From Acetobacter cerevisiae (GTDB lineage: Bacteria > Pseudomonadota > Alphaproteobacteria > Acetobacterales > Acetobacteraceae): DNA of 44,453 bases. The notes under the pieces are model-generated. The model ran no database searches and was not told where the DNA came from. It saw only the letters and a program-made list of their open reading frames with translations. Shown here one piece after another: positions 25,931 to 33,408 of this stretch (its first letter is position 1; every line of letters starts with the position of its first letter). The translations under genes and the position numbers were made by a program. The stretch lies in assembly GCF_001580535.1 (NCBI RefSeq), contig NZ_LHZA01000136.1, positions 1 through 44,453 of the forward strand, written 5' to 3'.

Positions 25931-28015
25931 ATGAAAACAAACCTGCCTCTTTCTCTGCCCGGAAAACAGACTTTCATGCGTGCGGCCTCTCGCACCCTGA
26001 TGCCCTCCGCCATTGCACACTGGCTGGGTGTGCGGGCCATTGCCATTGCACCGGAACAGGTGGCCGTGCGGGAAGGGCTGCGCGCGGGGGTAGCTGTTGG
26101 CACCGTCATGCTGCTGGCGCTGTACCTGCACATGCCCCTTATGGCATGGTCCGCCTTTGCTGCGTTCTGGACCTGCCTTGTAGACCCCGGCGGCCTGCTG
26201 CGCTCCCGGCTGGAAACCATGCTTAAATTTGCAGCACTTGGCACGGTGATTAGTGGGTCCGTCTCCGCAGCCGCAGGGTTTGGGATGCTCCCCGCCTTTG
26301 TGGCACTCGGCGTGAGCGTTCTGGGCTGTGCGCTCCTCCGCCTACGCGGGGCAACAGCCACGCAAATTGGTGTTCTGGCAGCCATCGTCGCTGTGGTAGC
26401 GGTCTGTTATCCCTTTCCGCCAGAAGTAGCCGTGCGGCTGTCCGGCCTGTTTGCGCTGGGGGCCATCTGGGCCACTTTGATCTGCGTTCTGGCATGGCCG
26501 GTAGACCCGTATATGCCCCTGCGGCTGGCCTGTTCCGCCGTACTGCGGGAAGAAGAACGCATGACGCGCCGTCTGCTGGACTACATGACGCCCGGCGCTC
26601 CAGATATGGAGCAGGAAAGTGCGTCCATCGGGGCGTTCCGGCGGGAAATCCGCAGCCGGATTGAACGGACACGTGGCCGCATTGAGATTTTGTCCGCTGA
26701 CGCCATCAGCAGCAGAACCCGCGCCACCCTTCTCCCGGCTATTGAAGCCTGTGACCGGATTTTTATCGCGCTGATCGCCTTTGAACATGCCGTCTTATCG
26801 GGCGAGACCTCCCACGCAGCCCGCCGCACGGTGCGCGTTGTCACCACAACATTGCACCGTATGGCCCGAGAGGCCCAGCGCCCGGAACCCCGCCCCGAGC
26901 GCCTGCATCGCCAGCAGCGTCTTCTGGCCCGCATTGCGGAACAGGATGCAGATCTGTTTGGTAAAGGGGCGCATGTCTGCGCGCGGGCTGTGCAGGACCT
27001 GATTACCGCCTGGCAGACCCTCTCCACGTCACACGCTCAGCCTGCCGGGCAGACGCAACGCGGCGCACCCCGCCCTGCTGCCGTACCACGGGCGCAAGGC
27101 GTGCGACACGCTGCGCGGCTCTGTGTTTCGGTGCTGATAGCGTATGCCATTTCTCTCAAACTGGACCTGCCTTACGCCTACTGGGCGATGATGGCCGTCG
27201 TTGTTGTCACGCAGCCCAGCGTAACAACTACCCTCCCCCGCACGATTGAGCGCGTTATTGGCAGTATTGCAGGCGGCCTGCTGGCGGCGGTGATGGGCGT
27301 ACTCCTGCCCGTCTGGAGCATCCTGCTGCTGATCTTCCCGCTGGCAGCGGCAACTATTGCGCTGCGGAGCGTCAATTACACCTTGTGCGTGATGTTCATG
27401 ACCCAGCTCTTCGTGCTGGTGACGGATCTGGTCAGCCCCGGTCTGGGGTGGGATGTGGCGCTGGCGCGCGCCATCAACAACATTATCGGCAGTCTGGTTG
27501 GACTTGCGGGTTGCTTCCTGCTCTGGCCAGAACGACGTGGTGCCCCTCTGGCCGCACAGGTAGCCGATGCGTTCCGGGCCAATATTCGTTACGCAGCACT
27601 TGCCACAGGTCCGGAAATCCTGAGCTGGCACCAGATTGAAAGCGCACGCCGCAAGGCTGGCACGACCAGCACCGTTGCAGAAATTCAGTGCCAGACTGCA
27701 CGGCTGGAAGGGCTCCGCCGCTCCGACCAGATCGGCAAAGCAAGAGAAATTCTCTTTTTGTTACGGAAGCTGGCTGGAGCAGCCAGTGTCTGGTGGATGG
27801 AAAAAACACCCGAGCCGACACAGGCGGTCCTCCAGCGGGCAGACCTGTATAGCCGTCTGGCGGAACGCTTTGACCCGACAGATCAGTCCTCGTCTAATGC
27901 TGCACCACTGGCGGACGCCAGGCTGGATGATCTGCTCACATTGTTACGGAAACTGGATCTGGCGGATCTGGACGACGAACACATTAAGGCTGTCAGTCAG
28001 GGGCACCCCCTCTGA
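25931..28015 (+). CDS. orphan FUSC-family (AaeB/YccS-like) membrane transporter
   Basis: A 694-aa protein of full AaeB/YccS length. It has two membrane blocks of about six helices (residues 45-200 and 385-530) each followed by a cytoplasmic helical domain. The second block opens with RLCVSVLIAYAISLKLDLPYAYW and TQPSVTTTLPRTIERVIGSIAGG, characteristic of FUSC permeases. It stands alone: no adaptor or channel gene follows. The minus-strand operon at 2570-6056 has DUF1656, adaptor and channel but no permease, so this protein might complete that pump; that is inference. A 13-bp-stem hairpin overlaps its stop codon. Confidence 0.9.
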   Translation: MKTNLPLSLPGKQTFMRAASRTLMPSAIAHWLGVRAIAIAPEQVAVREGLRAGVAVGTVMLLALYLHMPLMAWSAFAAFWTCLVDPGGLLRSRLETMLKFAALGTVISGSVSAAAGFGMLPAFVALGVSVLGCALLRLRGATATQIGVLAAIVAVVAVCYPFPPEVAVRLSGLFALGAIWATLICVLAWPVDPYMPLRLACSAVLREEERMTRRLLDYMTPGAPDMEQESASIGAFRREIRSRIERTRGRIEILSADAISSRTRATLLPAIEACDRIFIALIAFEHAVLSGETSHAARRTVRVVTTTLHRMAREAQRPEPRPERLHRQQRLLARIAEQDADLFGKGAHVCARAVQDLITAWQTLSTSHAQPAGQTQRGAPRPAAVPRAQGVRHAARLCVSVLIAYAISLKLDLPYAYWAMMAVVVVTQPSVTTTLPRTIERVIGSIAGGLLAAVMGVLLPVWSILLLIFPLAAATIALRSVNYTLCVMFMTQLFVLVTDLVSPGLGWDVALARAINNIIGSLVGLAGCFLLWPERRGAPLAAQVADAFRANIRYAALATGPEILSWHQIESARRKAGTTSTVAEIQCQTARLEGLRRSDQIGKAREILFLLRKLAGAASVWWMEKTPEPTQAVLQRADLYSRLAERFDPTDQSSSNAAPLADARLDDLLTLLRKLDLADLDDEHIKAVSQGHPL

Positions 28016-28024
28016 CTGACAGCC
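27988..28024. terminator. 13-bp-stem hairpin between convergent genes
   Basis: GGCTGTCAGTCAG (27988-28000) pairs perfectly with CTGACTGACAGCC (28012-28024) across an 11-nt loop. It overlaps the end of the FUSC gene and lies 4 bp from the stop of the convergent 68-aa gene. A short TGTTT follows on the plus strand. It is probably a bidirectional terminator. Confidence 0.7.
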
Positions 28025-28028
28025 CTGT

Positions 28029-28235
28029 TTACGCGGCGTAAGAAACAGCCTGATTTTGGCGGAACGTCTGCGCGACCTGACGAGCCAGCATCGCTACATC
28101 AGGCTTAATGGCGTTGTGCAGCGCACGCACACTCTCATGAGCCGCATAAAAGCGCTGCCCCTGATCACCACTAAGCTGAATAGCTGTTCCCAGAAAAACG
28201 CCGTCTATTTCGATAATTTTTGAAGTACGTATCAT
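28029..28235 (-). CDS. 68-aa protein of unknown function
   Basis: A small protein beginning MIRTSKIIEIDGVFLGTAIQ. The start at 28235 has GAGG six bases upstream; a further Met at 28253 lies within the terminator T-run and is unlikely. No signal peptide or membrane helix is visible. The first half looks like a small beta-barrel or beta-hairpin (FLGTAIQLSGDQGQRFYAAHE), the second is helical. I do not recognise a family. It is preceded by a chain of stem-loops ending in an intrinsic terminator only 12 bases before the start, so its expression may depend on read-through. Confidence 0.65.
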   Translation of the reverse strand: MIRTSKIIEIDGVFLGTAIQLSGDQGQRFYAAHESVRALHNAIKPDVAMLARQVAQTFRQNQAVSYAA

Positions 28236-28246
28236 GACTGACCTCG

Positions 28247-28268
28247 AAAACAAAACCCCTTGAGGGGT
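28247..28268 (-). terminator. intrinsic terminator or attenuator just before the 68-aa gene
   Basis: Read on the minus strand, ACCCC pairs with GGGGT (28255-28268) around a short TCAA loop and is followed by TTTTGTTTT (28247-28255). The T-run ends just before GAGG, the ribosome-binding site of the 68-aa gene. Confidence 0.65.
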
Positions 28269-28433
28269 GTCTCCGCCGGCAGTTTCACTCCCGGCGGATT
28301 ATAGAGTGTGCCTGTTCTGCACACTGTGACCTTTGATCTGCTGCATTCGCATGCAACATCGCGGGTCCCTGCACATTCGCAGCGTCATCAAAACCGCTCC
28401 CTGATTTCATTACTGCCTCACGGTGGTGAGGTG
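28247..28433 (-). ncRNA. candidate structured RNA (small RNA or leader) with five consecutive stem-loops
   Basis: On the minus strand a possible promoter (28440-28468) would start an RNA of about 187 nt. It contains in order: CCTCAC/GTGAGG with a 4-nt loop (28416-28431), TGCAT/ATGCA with a 4-nt loop (28342-28355), AGTGTGC/GCACACT with a 7-nt loop (28305-28325), TCCGCCGG/CCGGCGGA with an 11-nt loop (28272-28298), then the terminator hairpin (28255-28268) and T-run. No ORF explains this stretch. It may be a free small RNA, or a 5' leader with attenuator for the 68-aa gene. It matches no riboswitch or 6S pattern that I recognise. Confidence 0.4.
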
Positions 28434-28439
28434 AGCCCG

Positions 28440-28468
28440 ACCCTATGAGCAAAAATGCGGCTCGTCAA
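28440..28468 (-). promoter_or_regulatory. possible promoter of the structured RNA
   Basis: On the minus strand, TTGACG (28468-28463) and TAGGGT (28445-28440) are 17 bp apart, with AT-rich DNA upstream. The -35 matches at five of six positions; the -10 is weak. Found by eye. Confidence 0.35.
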
Positions 28469-28693
28469 TAAAAACACGATTATAATAGTTGTTATTTTTC
28501 TATTTTATTAAATTTAGACGATTGAGATTTGTGGATATTTTCTTATTGTTTTTCAATGTATTAAGGCTTTTCACGCCAACAAAAACCCAAAATCCCCGTT
28601 GAGAATGCGACCTATCCATCCACCTCAGAGACTTCACATTTTTGCGAGACTCGGAGTTCAACTGCCTTTAATCGTATTTAACACCAAGCCGAT
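28469..28693. other. AT-rich intergenic stretch without genes
   Basis: About 225 bp between the putative RNA promoter and the tag stop. Positions 28480-28560 are strongly A+T-rich against the surrounding GC-rich DNA. A single 8-of-9 match to a DnaA box lies at 28530-28538. No ORF or repeat was seen. It may act as an UP-element or nucleoid-protein site. Confidence 0.5.
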
Positions 28694-29281
28694 TTAACTC
28701 TCGGCATCATACCGGAAACAGGCGGGGTCATGATCCACCACCATGCCCACCGCCTGCATCCACGCGTAAACAATCACAGGACCAACAAACTTGAAGCCAC
28801 GCTGCTTCAGGGCTTTCGAGAGAGCCTGAGACGCAGGCGACTGCGCCAGCACCTGCCCTGTTGTATTGACCACCGGCGCACCGGGAACCATTCCCCAGCA
28901 GAACGCAGAAAAATCCTCGCCCTGCTCCTGCATGGCCAGATAGGCCCGCGCATTCCCGATTGTCGCCTGAATTTTGGCCCGCGCCCGAATAATGCCGGGG
29001 TCCTGCATCAGACGCTCGACATCGGCTTCATCAAAGCGCGCCACCTGCTCAGGATCAAACGCAGCAAAAGCTTTCCGAAAACCCTCGCGCCGCCGCAGAA
29101 CCGTCAGCCAGGATAAGCCCGCCTGAAACCCCTCCAGCATCAGCATTTCCCACAGCATGCGGCTATCATGCACAGGGACGCCCCATTCTTCGTCATGATA
29201 GGTGCGCAAAAGCGGGTTTGTCTCCGCCCAGCGGCAGCGTGTGACAGGAGCGGTGGAGGAGGACGGACTGTGACTTTTCAT
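28694..29281 (-). CDS. tag: DNA-3-methyladenine glycosylase I
   Basis: A 195-aa base-excision enzyme that removes 3-methyladenine from alkylated DNA. The opening TRCRWAETNPLLRTYHDEEWG and the LMLEGFQAGLSWLTVLRRRE block are diagnostic of Tag. The zinc ligands are visible: Cys in TRCRW, His in YHDEEWG, and His and Cys in DHDPACFRY near the C-terminus. It has a short non-conserved N-terminal Ser-rich extension. It lies 39 bp after the cupin gene and may be the last gene of the MDR-cupin-tag unit. Confidence 0.95.
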   Translation of the reverse strand: MKSHSPSSSTAPVTRCRWAETNPLLRTYHDEEWGVPVHDSRMLWEMLMLEGFQAGLSWLTVLRRREGFRKAFAAFDPEQVARFDEADVERLMQDPGIIRARAKIQATIGNARAYLAMQEQGEDFSAFCWGMVPGAPVVNTTGQVLAQSPASQALSKALKQRGFKFVGPVIVYAWMQAVGMVVDHDPACFRYDAES

Positions 29282-29320
29282 ATTGTCTTTCTATATGGTC
29301 CTGCTGCCAGCGTCATGCCT

Positions 29321-29734
29321 TCAGAGACTTTTGATAAAACCCACAGGCGTGCCATCCGCAGGATTGATAAAAACCACATCATCCGGTGCCCGACGGGGTG
29401 TATCGATGGCCAGAAAAATGACCGGATCACGCAGAATACGCGGCAGGGCATGCACGGCCCGCCGCGGGAACACCAGCAGGTGCCCCGGTGCAAACGGCGC
29501 CTCATCTGCCGGATCATCAATCCAGAATGTCCCCTCCCCGGAGAGGACATGGAGCACTTCATCACACTGGGTATGATAATGAGGCGGAATATCCCGATAA
29601 ATCCGAAACACTCTGATACTGGCTTCAGGTTTATCCGTCAGATAGGTATCCAGAAGCATGGTCTCGGCAGTTTCCGGGAAAGCCGCGGCAATTTTAGTGA
29701 GGTCAAACCGTCCGCCACTGCGGTTTAAGGCCAT
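29321..29734 (-). CDS. single-domain cupin protein
   Basis: A 137-aa cupin. The start at 29734 (MALNRSGGRFDL) has AGAAG about 10 bases upstream; a longer frame reaches 29860 but overlaps the MDR gene. Cupin motif 1 is PPHYHTQCDEVLHVLSGEGTF with two His and a Glu as metal ligands. Motif 2 is APGHLLVFPRRAVHAL, with one more His. The fold may act as an isomerase, dioxygenase or sensor; the substrate is unknown. It lies between an electrophile-responsive oxidoreductase and tag. Confidence 0.85.
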   Translation of the reverse strand: MALNRSGGRFDLTKIAAAFPETAETMLLDTYLTDKPEASIRVFRIYRDIPPHYHTQCDEVLHVLSGEGTFWIDDPADEAPFAPGHLLVFPRRAVHALPRILRDPVIFLAIDTPRRAPDDVVFINPADGTPVGFIKSL

Positions 29735-29807
29735 CACATGTTCTTCTTTAATCACGAACGTTTTCTCCAACTCTGAGCAGTTTCTGCAAAACGGTTTTAT
29801 CCGGACC

Positions 29808-30827
29808 TCAGGCCGGAAAGCCTTCAAGCACAATCTTCCCTTTTGCCTGACCGCTCTCAATCACTGCATGCGCCTCGCGCAAGTTGGCCGCTGTGATTTT
29901 GCCGAAATTTTTACCAAGTGTCGTGCAAAGACGCCCTTCATCCACAAGACGGGCTACGTCGTTCAGCAGTTTTCCCTGTTTGCCAATATCTGCTGTTCCA
30001 AACAGTGAGCGGGTAAACATGAGTTCCCAGTGCAGGGAGAGGCTTTTCTTTTTGAAGGGCACGGCATCAAGGGTAGCCGGGTCATCAATCAGACCGAAGT
30101 GGCCTTGAGGCGCAAGCAAGTCCACAATATCTGCCACATGCTGATCGGTCTGCGTCGTGGAAAAAACGAAGCCGGGGCTACCGGTTGGCAGTGCAGCAAC
30201 CTGCGCAGCCAGAGGCTTGCTGTGATCAACCACAAAATGTGCCCCAAGGGATTTCACCCATTCCTGCGTTTCAGGGCGGGACGCTGTAGCAATAATCGTA
30301 ATATCCGTCAGGACTCTCGCCAGTTGTATGGCCATAGAACTAACCCCGCCTCCGCCACCAATGATCAGAAGAGACGGCTTCACACCGGGAACGGACCGCC
30401 GGATATCAAGGCGATCAAAAAGCATCTCCCAGGCTGTAATGGCTGTCAGCGGCAGGGCCGCCGCTTCAGCCCAGTTCAAAGAACGAGGTTTACGACCGAC
30501 AATCCGCTCATCAACGAGATGGAACTCCGCATTGGTCCCCGGTCGATCGAGAGCACCTGCATAAAAAACCTCATCCCCAATAGAGAAGTCCGTAACATCA
30601 GGCCCGGTCGCAACAACAATCCCGGCAGCATCCCAGCCCAGAACCCGCCATTGACCGTCCTCCGGCGTTGCGCTGCGACGGACTTTTGTATCGACGGGAT
30701 TGACCGAAACAGCCTTGATTTCCACCAGAAGGTTTCGTCCGGCAGGAACAGGCTTTGGCAGATTGATGTCCTGCAAAGAAGCCGGATTTTCGATGGGAAG
30801 AGGTGTCTGATAACCGATGGCGCGCAT
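29808..30827 (-). CDS. zinc-independent MDR oxidoreductase (TIGR02817-type)
   Basis: A 339-aa medium-chain dehydrogenase/reductase. The N-terminus (MRAIGYQTPLPIENPASL, then VSVNPVDTKVR and LGWDAAGIVVATGPDV) matches the zinc-binding alcohol dehydrogenase family type 1, which despite its name lacks the structural zinc Cys and catalytic Cys, as here. The NADPH site is IIGGGGGVSSMAIQLAR. Such enzymes reduce quinones or reactive enals and enones. AGAGGAG lies before the ATG. The gene diverges from an HxlR regulator 100 bp away, a common arrangement for quinone/electrophile defence. Confidence 0.9.
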   Translation of the reverse strand: MRAIGYQTPLPIENPASLQDINLPKPVPAGRNLLVEIKAVSVNPVDTKVRRSATPEDGQWRVLGWDAAGIVVATGPDVTDFSIGDEVFYAGALDRPGTNAEFHLVDERIVGRKPRSLNWAEAAALPLTAITAWEMLFDRLDIRRSVPGVKPSLLIIGGGGGVSSMAIQLARVLTDITIIATASRPETQEWVKSLGAHFVVDHSKPLAAQVAALPTGSPGFVFSTTQTDQHVADIVDLLAPQGHFGLIDDPATLDAVPFKKKSLSLHWELMFTRSLFGTADIGKQGKLLNDVARLVDEGRLCTTLGKNFGKITAANLREAHAVIESGQAKGKIVLEGFPA

Positions 30828-30907
30828 GAGTTCTGCTCCTCTGTTGAGTCAGGAACACCGTGAGCGCTATGCTCTTGCCACACAAGAACGCACTTTTAAC
30901 GCCCATA

Positions 30908-30923
30908 GTATCGGAAATGATAC
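30908..30923. promoter_or_regulatory. inverted repeat between MDR and hxlR genes, likely operator
   Basis: GTATC (30908-30912) and GATAC (30919-30923) form a dyad with a 6-bp spacer in the divergent promoter region, 4 bp before the hxlR start. Position and form suit HxlR autoregulation. Confidence 0.5.
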
Positions 30924-30927
30924 CGTC

Positions 30928-31281
30928 ATGACCCGTATTCGTCATAAATCACTTGCGTGCAGCCCCGGCTGTGCTGTTGAGGCGACGCTTCAATATATCG
31001 ACGGAAAATGGAAAGGGGTGATCCTGTATCACCTGCTTCAGGGAACGCTGCGCTTCAACGAAATCCGCAAGCGCCTGCCCAATATCACCCAGCGGATGCT
31101 GACAACGCAGCTGCGCGAACTGGAGCATGACGGATTTGTTCTACGAACGGTTTATCCAGAAGTTCCCCCGAAGGTGGAATACAGCCTGACCGAACGCGGG
31201 CGTACGCTGGAGCCCGTGATCGTGGCGCTCAAAAAATGGGGAGATGAAAATACCGAGTTCGGGCAGAACACACCACCATAA
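30928..31281 (+). CDS. HxlR family transcriptional regulator
   Basis: A 117-aa winged-helix protein. The start at 30928 (MTRIRHKSLAC) places the family Cys residues at 11 and 15 (CSPGC). The core reads ATLQYIDGKWKGVILYHLL, RFNEIRKRLPNITQRMLTTQLRELE and DGFVLRTVYPEVPPKVEYSLTERG, all typical HxlR segments. Many HxlR proteins (YodB, HypR, QorR) sense quinones, aldehydes or disulfide stress through the N-terminal Cys and repress an adjacent oxidoreductase. Here the divergent MDR gene is the obvious target. Confidence 0.93.
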   Translation: MTRIRHKSLACSPGCAVEATLQYIDGKWKGVILYHLLQGTLRFNEIRKRLPNITQRMLTTQLRELEHDGFVLRTVYPEVPPKVEYSLTERGRTLEPVIVALKKWGDENTEFGQNTPP

Positions 31282-31374
31282 CCCGGGCAGAAACGACCAG
31301 ACAATCATTTCAGCATGGCACAAAACCCTGTAGAGTCCGCGCAGAGAGCGACGAAAAACAATTTGCGACAGGTT

Positions 31375-33408
31375 ATGAACAGGTTTTTTTCCAGAATAAC
31401 CACCAGAAAACTGGTGTTCAGCGCAGCCTTTCTGTTTGTGTCCGGATGCGCTTCTCCTGTTTCCGTCGCTCCGCTTTCCCTCCGGCAGGCCTATCAGGAA
31501 CACAGCCAAAGTGCACTCAGTGGCAGCAGGCTCAGCAATACCACTCATACGGTTCTCCAACTGCAAAACCTGCTGAGCGCGTGGGAAAACCACCCTAAAG
31601 AGACCATCGCCACCCTCCGCAGTCTGACACAGGCTCATTTTTATGCGCAGGGTCTGGCTGACCAGCTTTTTGCCCTCGCTGAACTCAGCTACATGCACGC
31701 CCACCGGCATGCAGACCGGGCCGAATTCATGGCATCCGCCCTGTATGCTTACGCGTATCTCAACCCCAATGGCCCGGAAAACGAACGGCCAAAAGCGTAC
31801 GACCTGCATGTCCGGCAGACCTGTGACCTCTATATGCTGGCGCTGACAGAAGCCTTTGGCAGCCCCGTCAGCCTCACACCCCAACGCTGGACGTTACCGT
31901 TCGGCACGCTGGATCTGAGTACGACGCCCAGCCAGTTGGTATGGCATGACCATGTGTTGCAGGATATTCGCCCCATGGCCCGGCTTTCCGTCCGGGGGCT
32001 GGAAAATGTTTACAGCCATACCGGACTTGGCGAACCCGTCGGCGCACTCCCTCACATGGACCACCCGGAAAGCCGCTCTTTCCAGATTACGGAAAAACTG
32101 AGGGTACCGCTTAACCTTCTCCTGTCACTCGATCATCCACGCCAGCAGGTTTTGACCAGCGCCCTGCGCGGCAGGCTGGATCTGACAGCTATTGATGAAG
32201 ACCTGAGCGAACATACAACACCCACCACTCCGGCAGCGCCACAACCGGTCCCCTTACAATATGATCAGACAGCAGCCCGCGCGCTCAGCCTGAGTGATGC
32301 AATGGACTGGTCCTCGGAATATAAAGGGTTTCTGGACGGTCGTTTTTTTGACAATGGCCGTACACCACAACTGGCCACCATAGAACCGCATCAGGTCGGG
32401 CGGATGCCAGTCGTACTCATCCACGGCACCGCTTCAAGCCCGGCCCGCTGGGCCAATATGGTGAATGACCTGCTGGAAGACCGGGACATTCGCAAACATT
32501 ACGAATTCTGGTTTTTCTCCTACGCCACCGGAAACCCAATCCCCTATTCCGCTCTGCAACTCCGCAACGCCATTACGCAGGCTGTGGCGGACCTTGGCGG
32601 GACAAAGGCGGACCCGGCACTGGGGAACATCACGCTCATTGGCCACAGTCAGGGCGGATTACTGGCCAAGATGCTGGTTATTAACACCGGAGATACGCTG
32701 TGGAACGGCCTGATCCCCCGCCCGCTGTCATCCCTGAAGCTGACGCCGGATGCCAGGACGTTGCTGCAGGACGCTCTGTTTCCCACACCTCTGCCGGAAG
32801 CAAAGGAGGTCGTGTTTATCTCCACCCCGCAGCACGGCAGTTACATGGCCAATTTCTCTCTGGCGCGCCTTGTCGGGCGGATGGTGAGCTTTCCGCTCAC
32901 GGTGCGTGAAGTCACCAAACAGGTTCTGGTCAGTGACCCGAATGTCGCTCGGCTCAACATGAATCCCTGGCGGGTGGGAAGTGTGTACGGCATGTCTCCC
33001 CATAGTCTCTTCATCCAGTCTCTGGCCTCCATTCCTGTGGTGCCGGATGTGCGCACCCATTCCATTATTCCTGTTCTGGGCAATAAAAGTCTGAAAAATT
33101 CTGATGATGGCGTTGTGAAGTATGAAAGCGCGCATGTACCGGATGTGGACTCTGAACTGGTCGTCCGCCATTCCGGCCACTCCACACAGTCCAACCCGAT
33201 TACCATTGCTGAAATCCGCCGTATCCTCCGCAACCATCTGGCCCGCACGCAGGGCGGCACTCTGGAAGGCGGATTGATAAGCCAGAGTGATATTACCGCC
33301 ATTGGCGGCCAGTTTGTCCCCACACACGGCAACGGCCCCGGCACAGCCGAAACGCCCGATGGCATCCTGCCTTCTATTCCGCCAGTGCCCGCACAGGTGA
33401 GCCACTAA
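31375..33408 (+). CDS. alpha/beta hydrolase lipoprotein (esterase/lipase-like)
   Basis: A 677-aa exported lipoprotein. The start at 31375 gives a signal peptide of usual length (MNRFFSRITTRKLVFSAAFL) ending in lipobox VSGC; an in-frame ATG at 31315 would put 44 residues before the Cys. The N-terminal half (about 30-330) is helical and unassigned. The hydrolase domain begins PVVLIHGTASSPARW, has nucleophile elbow GHSQGG, and a late HSGH segment that may supply the catalytic His. It resembles triacylglycerol-lipase-like GPI-inositol-deacylase/PGAP1 folds. Its stop overlaps the start of the next gene by one base. Confidence 0.8.
   Translation: MNRFFSRITTRKLVFSAAFLFVSGCASPVSVAPLSLRQAYQEHSQSALSGSRLSNTTHTVLQLQNLLSAWENHPKETIATLRSLTQAHFYAQGLADQLFALAELSYMHAHRHADRAEFMASALYAYAYLNPNGPENERPKAYDLHVRQTCDLYMLALTEAFGSPVSLTPQRWTLPFGTLDLSTTPSQLVWHDHVLQDIRPMARLSVRGLENVYSHTGLGEPVGALPHMDHPESRSFQITEKLRVPLNLLLSLDHPRQQVLTSALRGRLDLTAIDEDLSEHTTPTTPAAPQPVPLQYDQTAARALSLSDAMDWSSEYKGFLDGRFFDNGRTPQLATIEPHQVGRMPVVLIHGTASSPARWANMVNDLLEDRDIRKHYEFWFFSYATGNPIPYSALQLRNAITQAVADLGGTKADPALGNITLIGHSQGGLLAKMLVINTGDTLWNGLIPRPLSSLKLTPDARTLLQDALFPTPLPEAKEVVFISTPQHGSYMANFSLARLVGRMVSFPLTVREVTKQVLVSDPNVARLNMNPWRVGSVYGMSPHSLFIQSLASIPVVPDVRTHSIIPVLGNKSLKNSDDGVVKYESAHVPDVDSELVVRHSGHSTQSNPITIAEIRRILRNHLARTQGGTLEGGLISQSDITAIGGQFVPTHGNGPGTAETPDGILPSIPPVPAQVSH

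Noticed and set aside
25713-25934. A 73-codon leader ORF overlapping the FUSC start (ATGA)
   Set aside because: Only a GTG start, no ribosome-binding site and no protein-like pattern; probably chance.
28480-28560. AT-rich stretch with a DnaA-box-like site as a replication origin
   Set aside because: Only one imperfect box, no repeats of it and no dnaA, parAB or other origin genes nearby.
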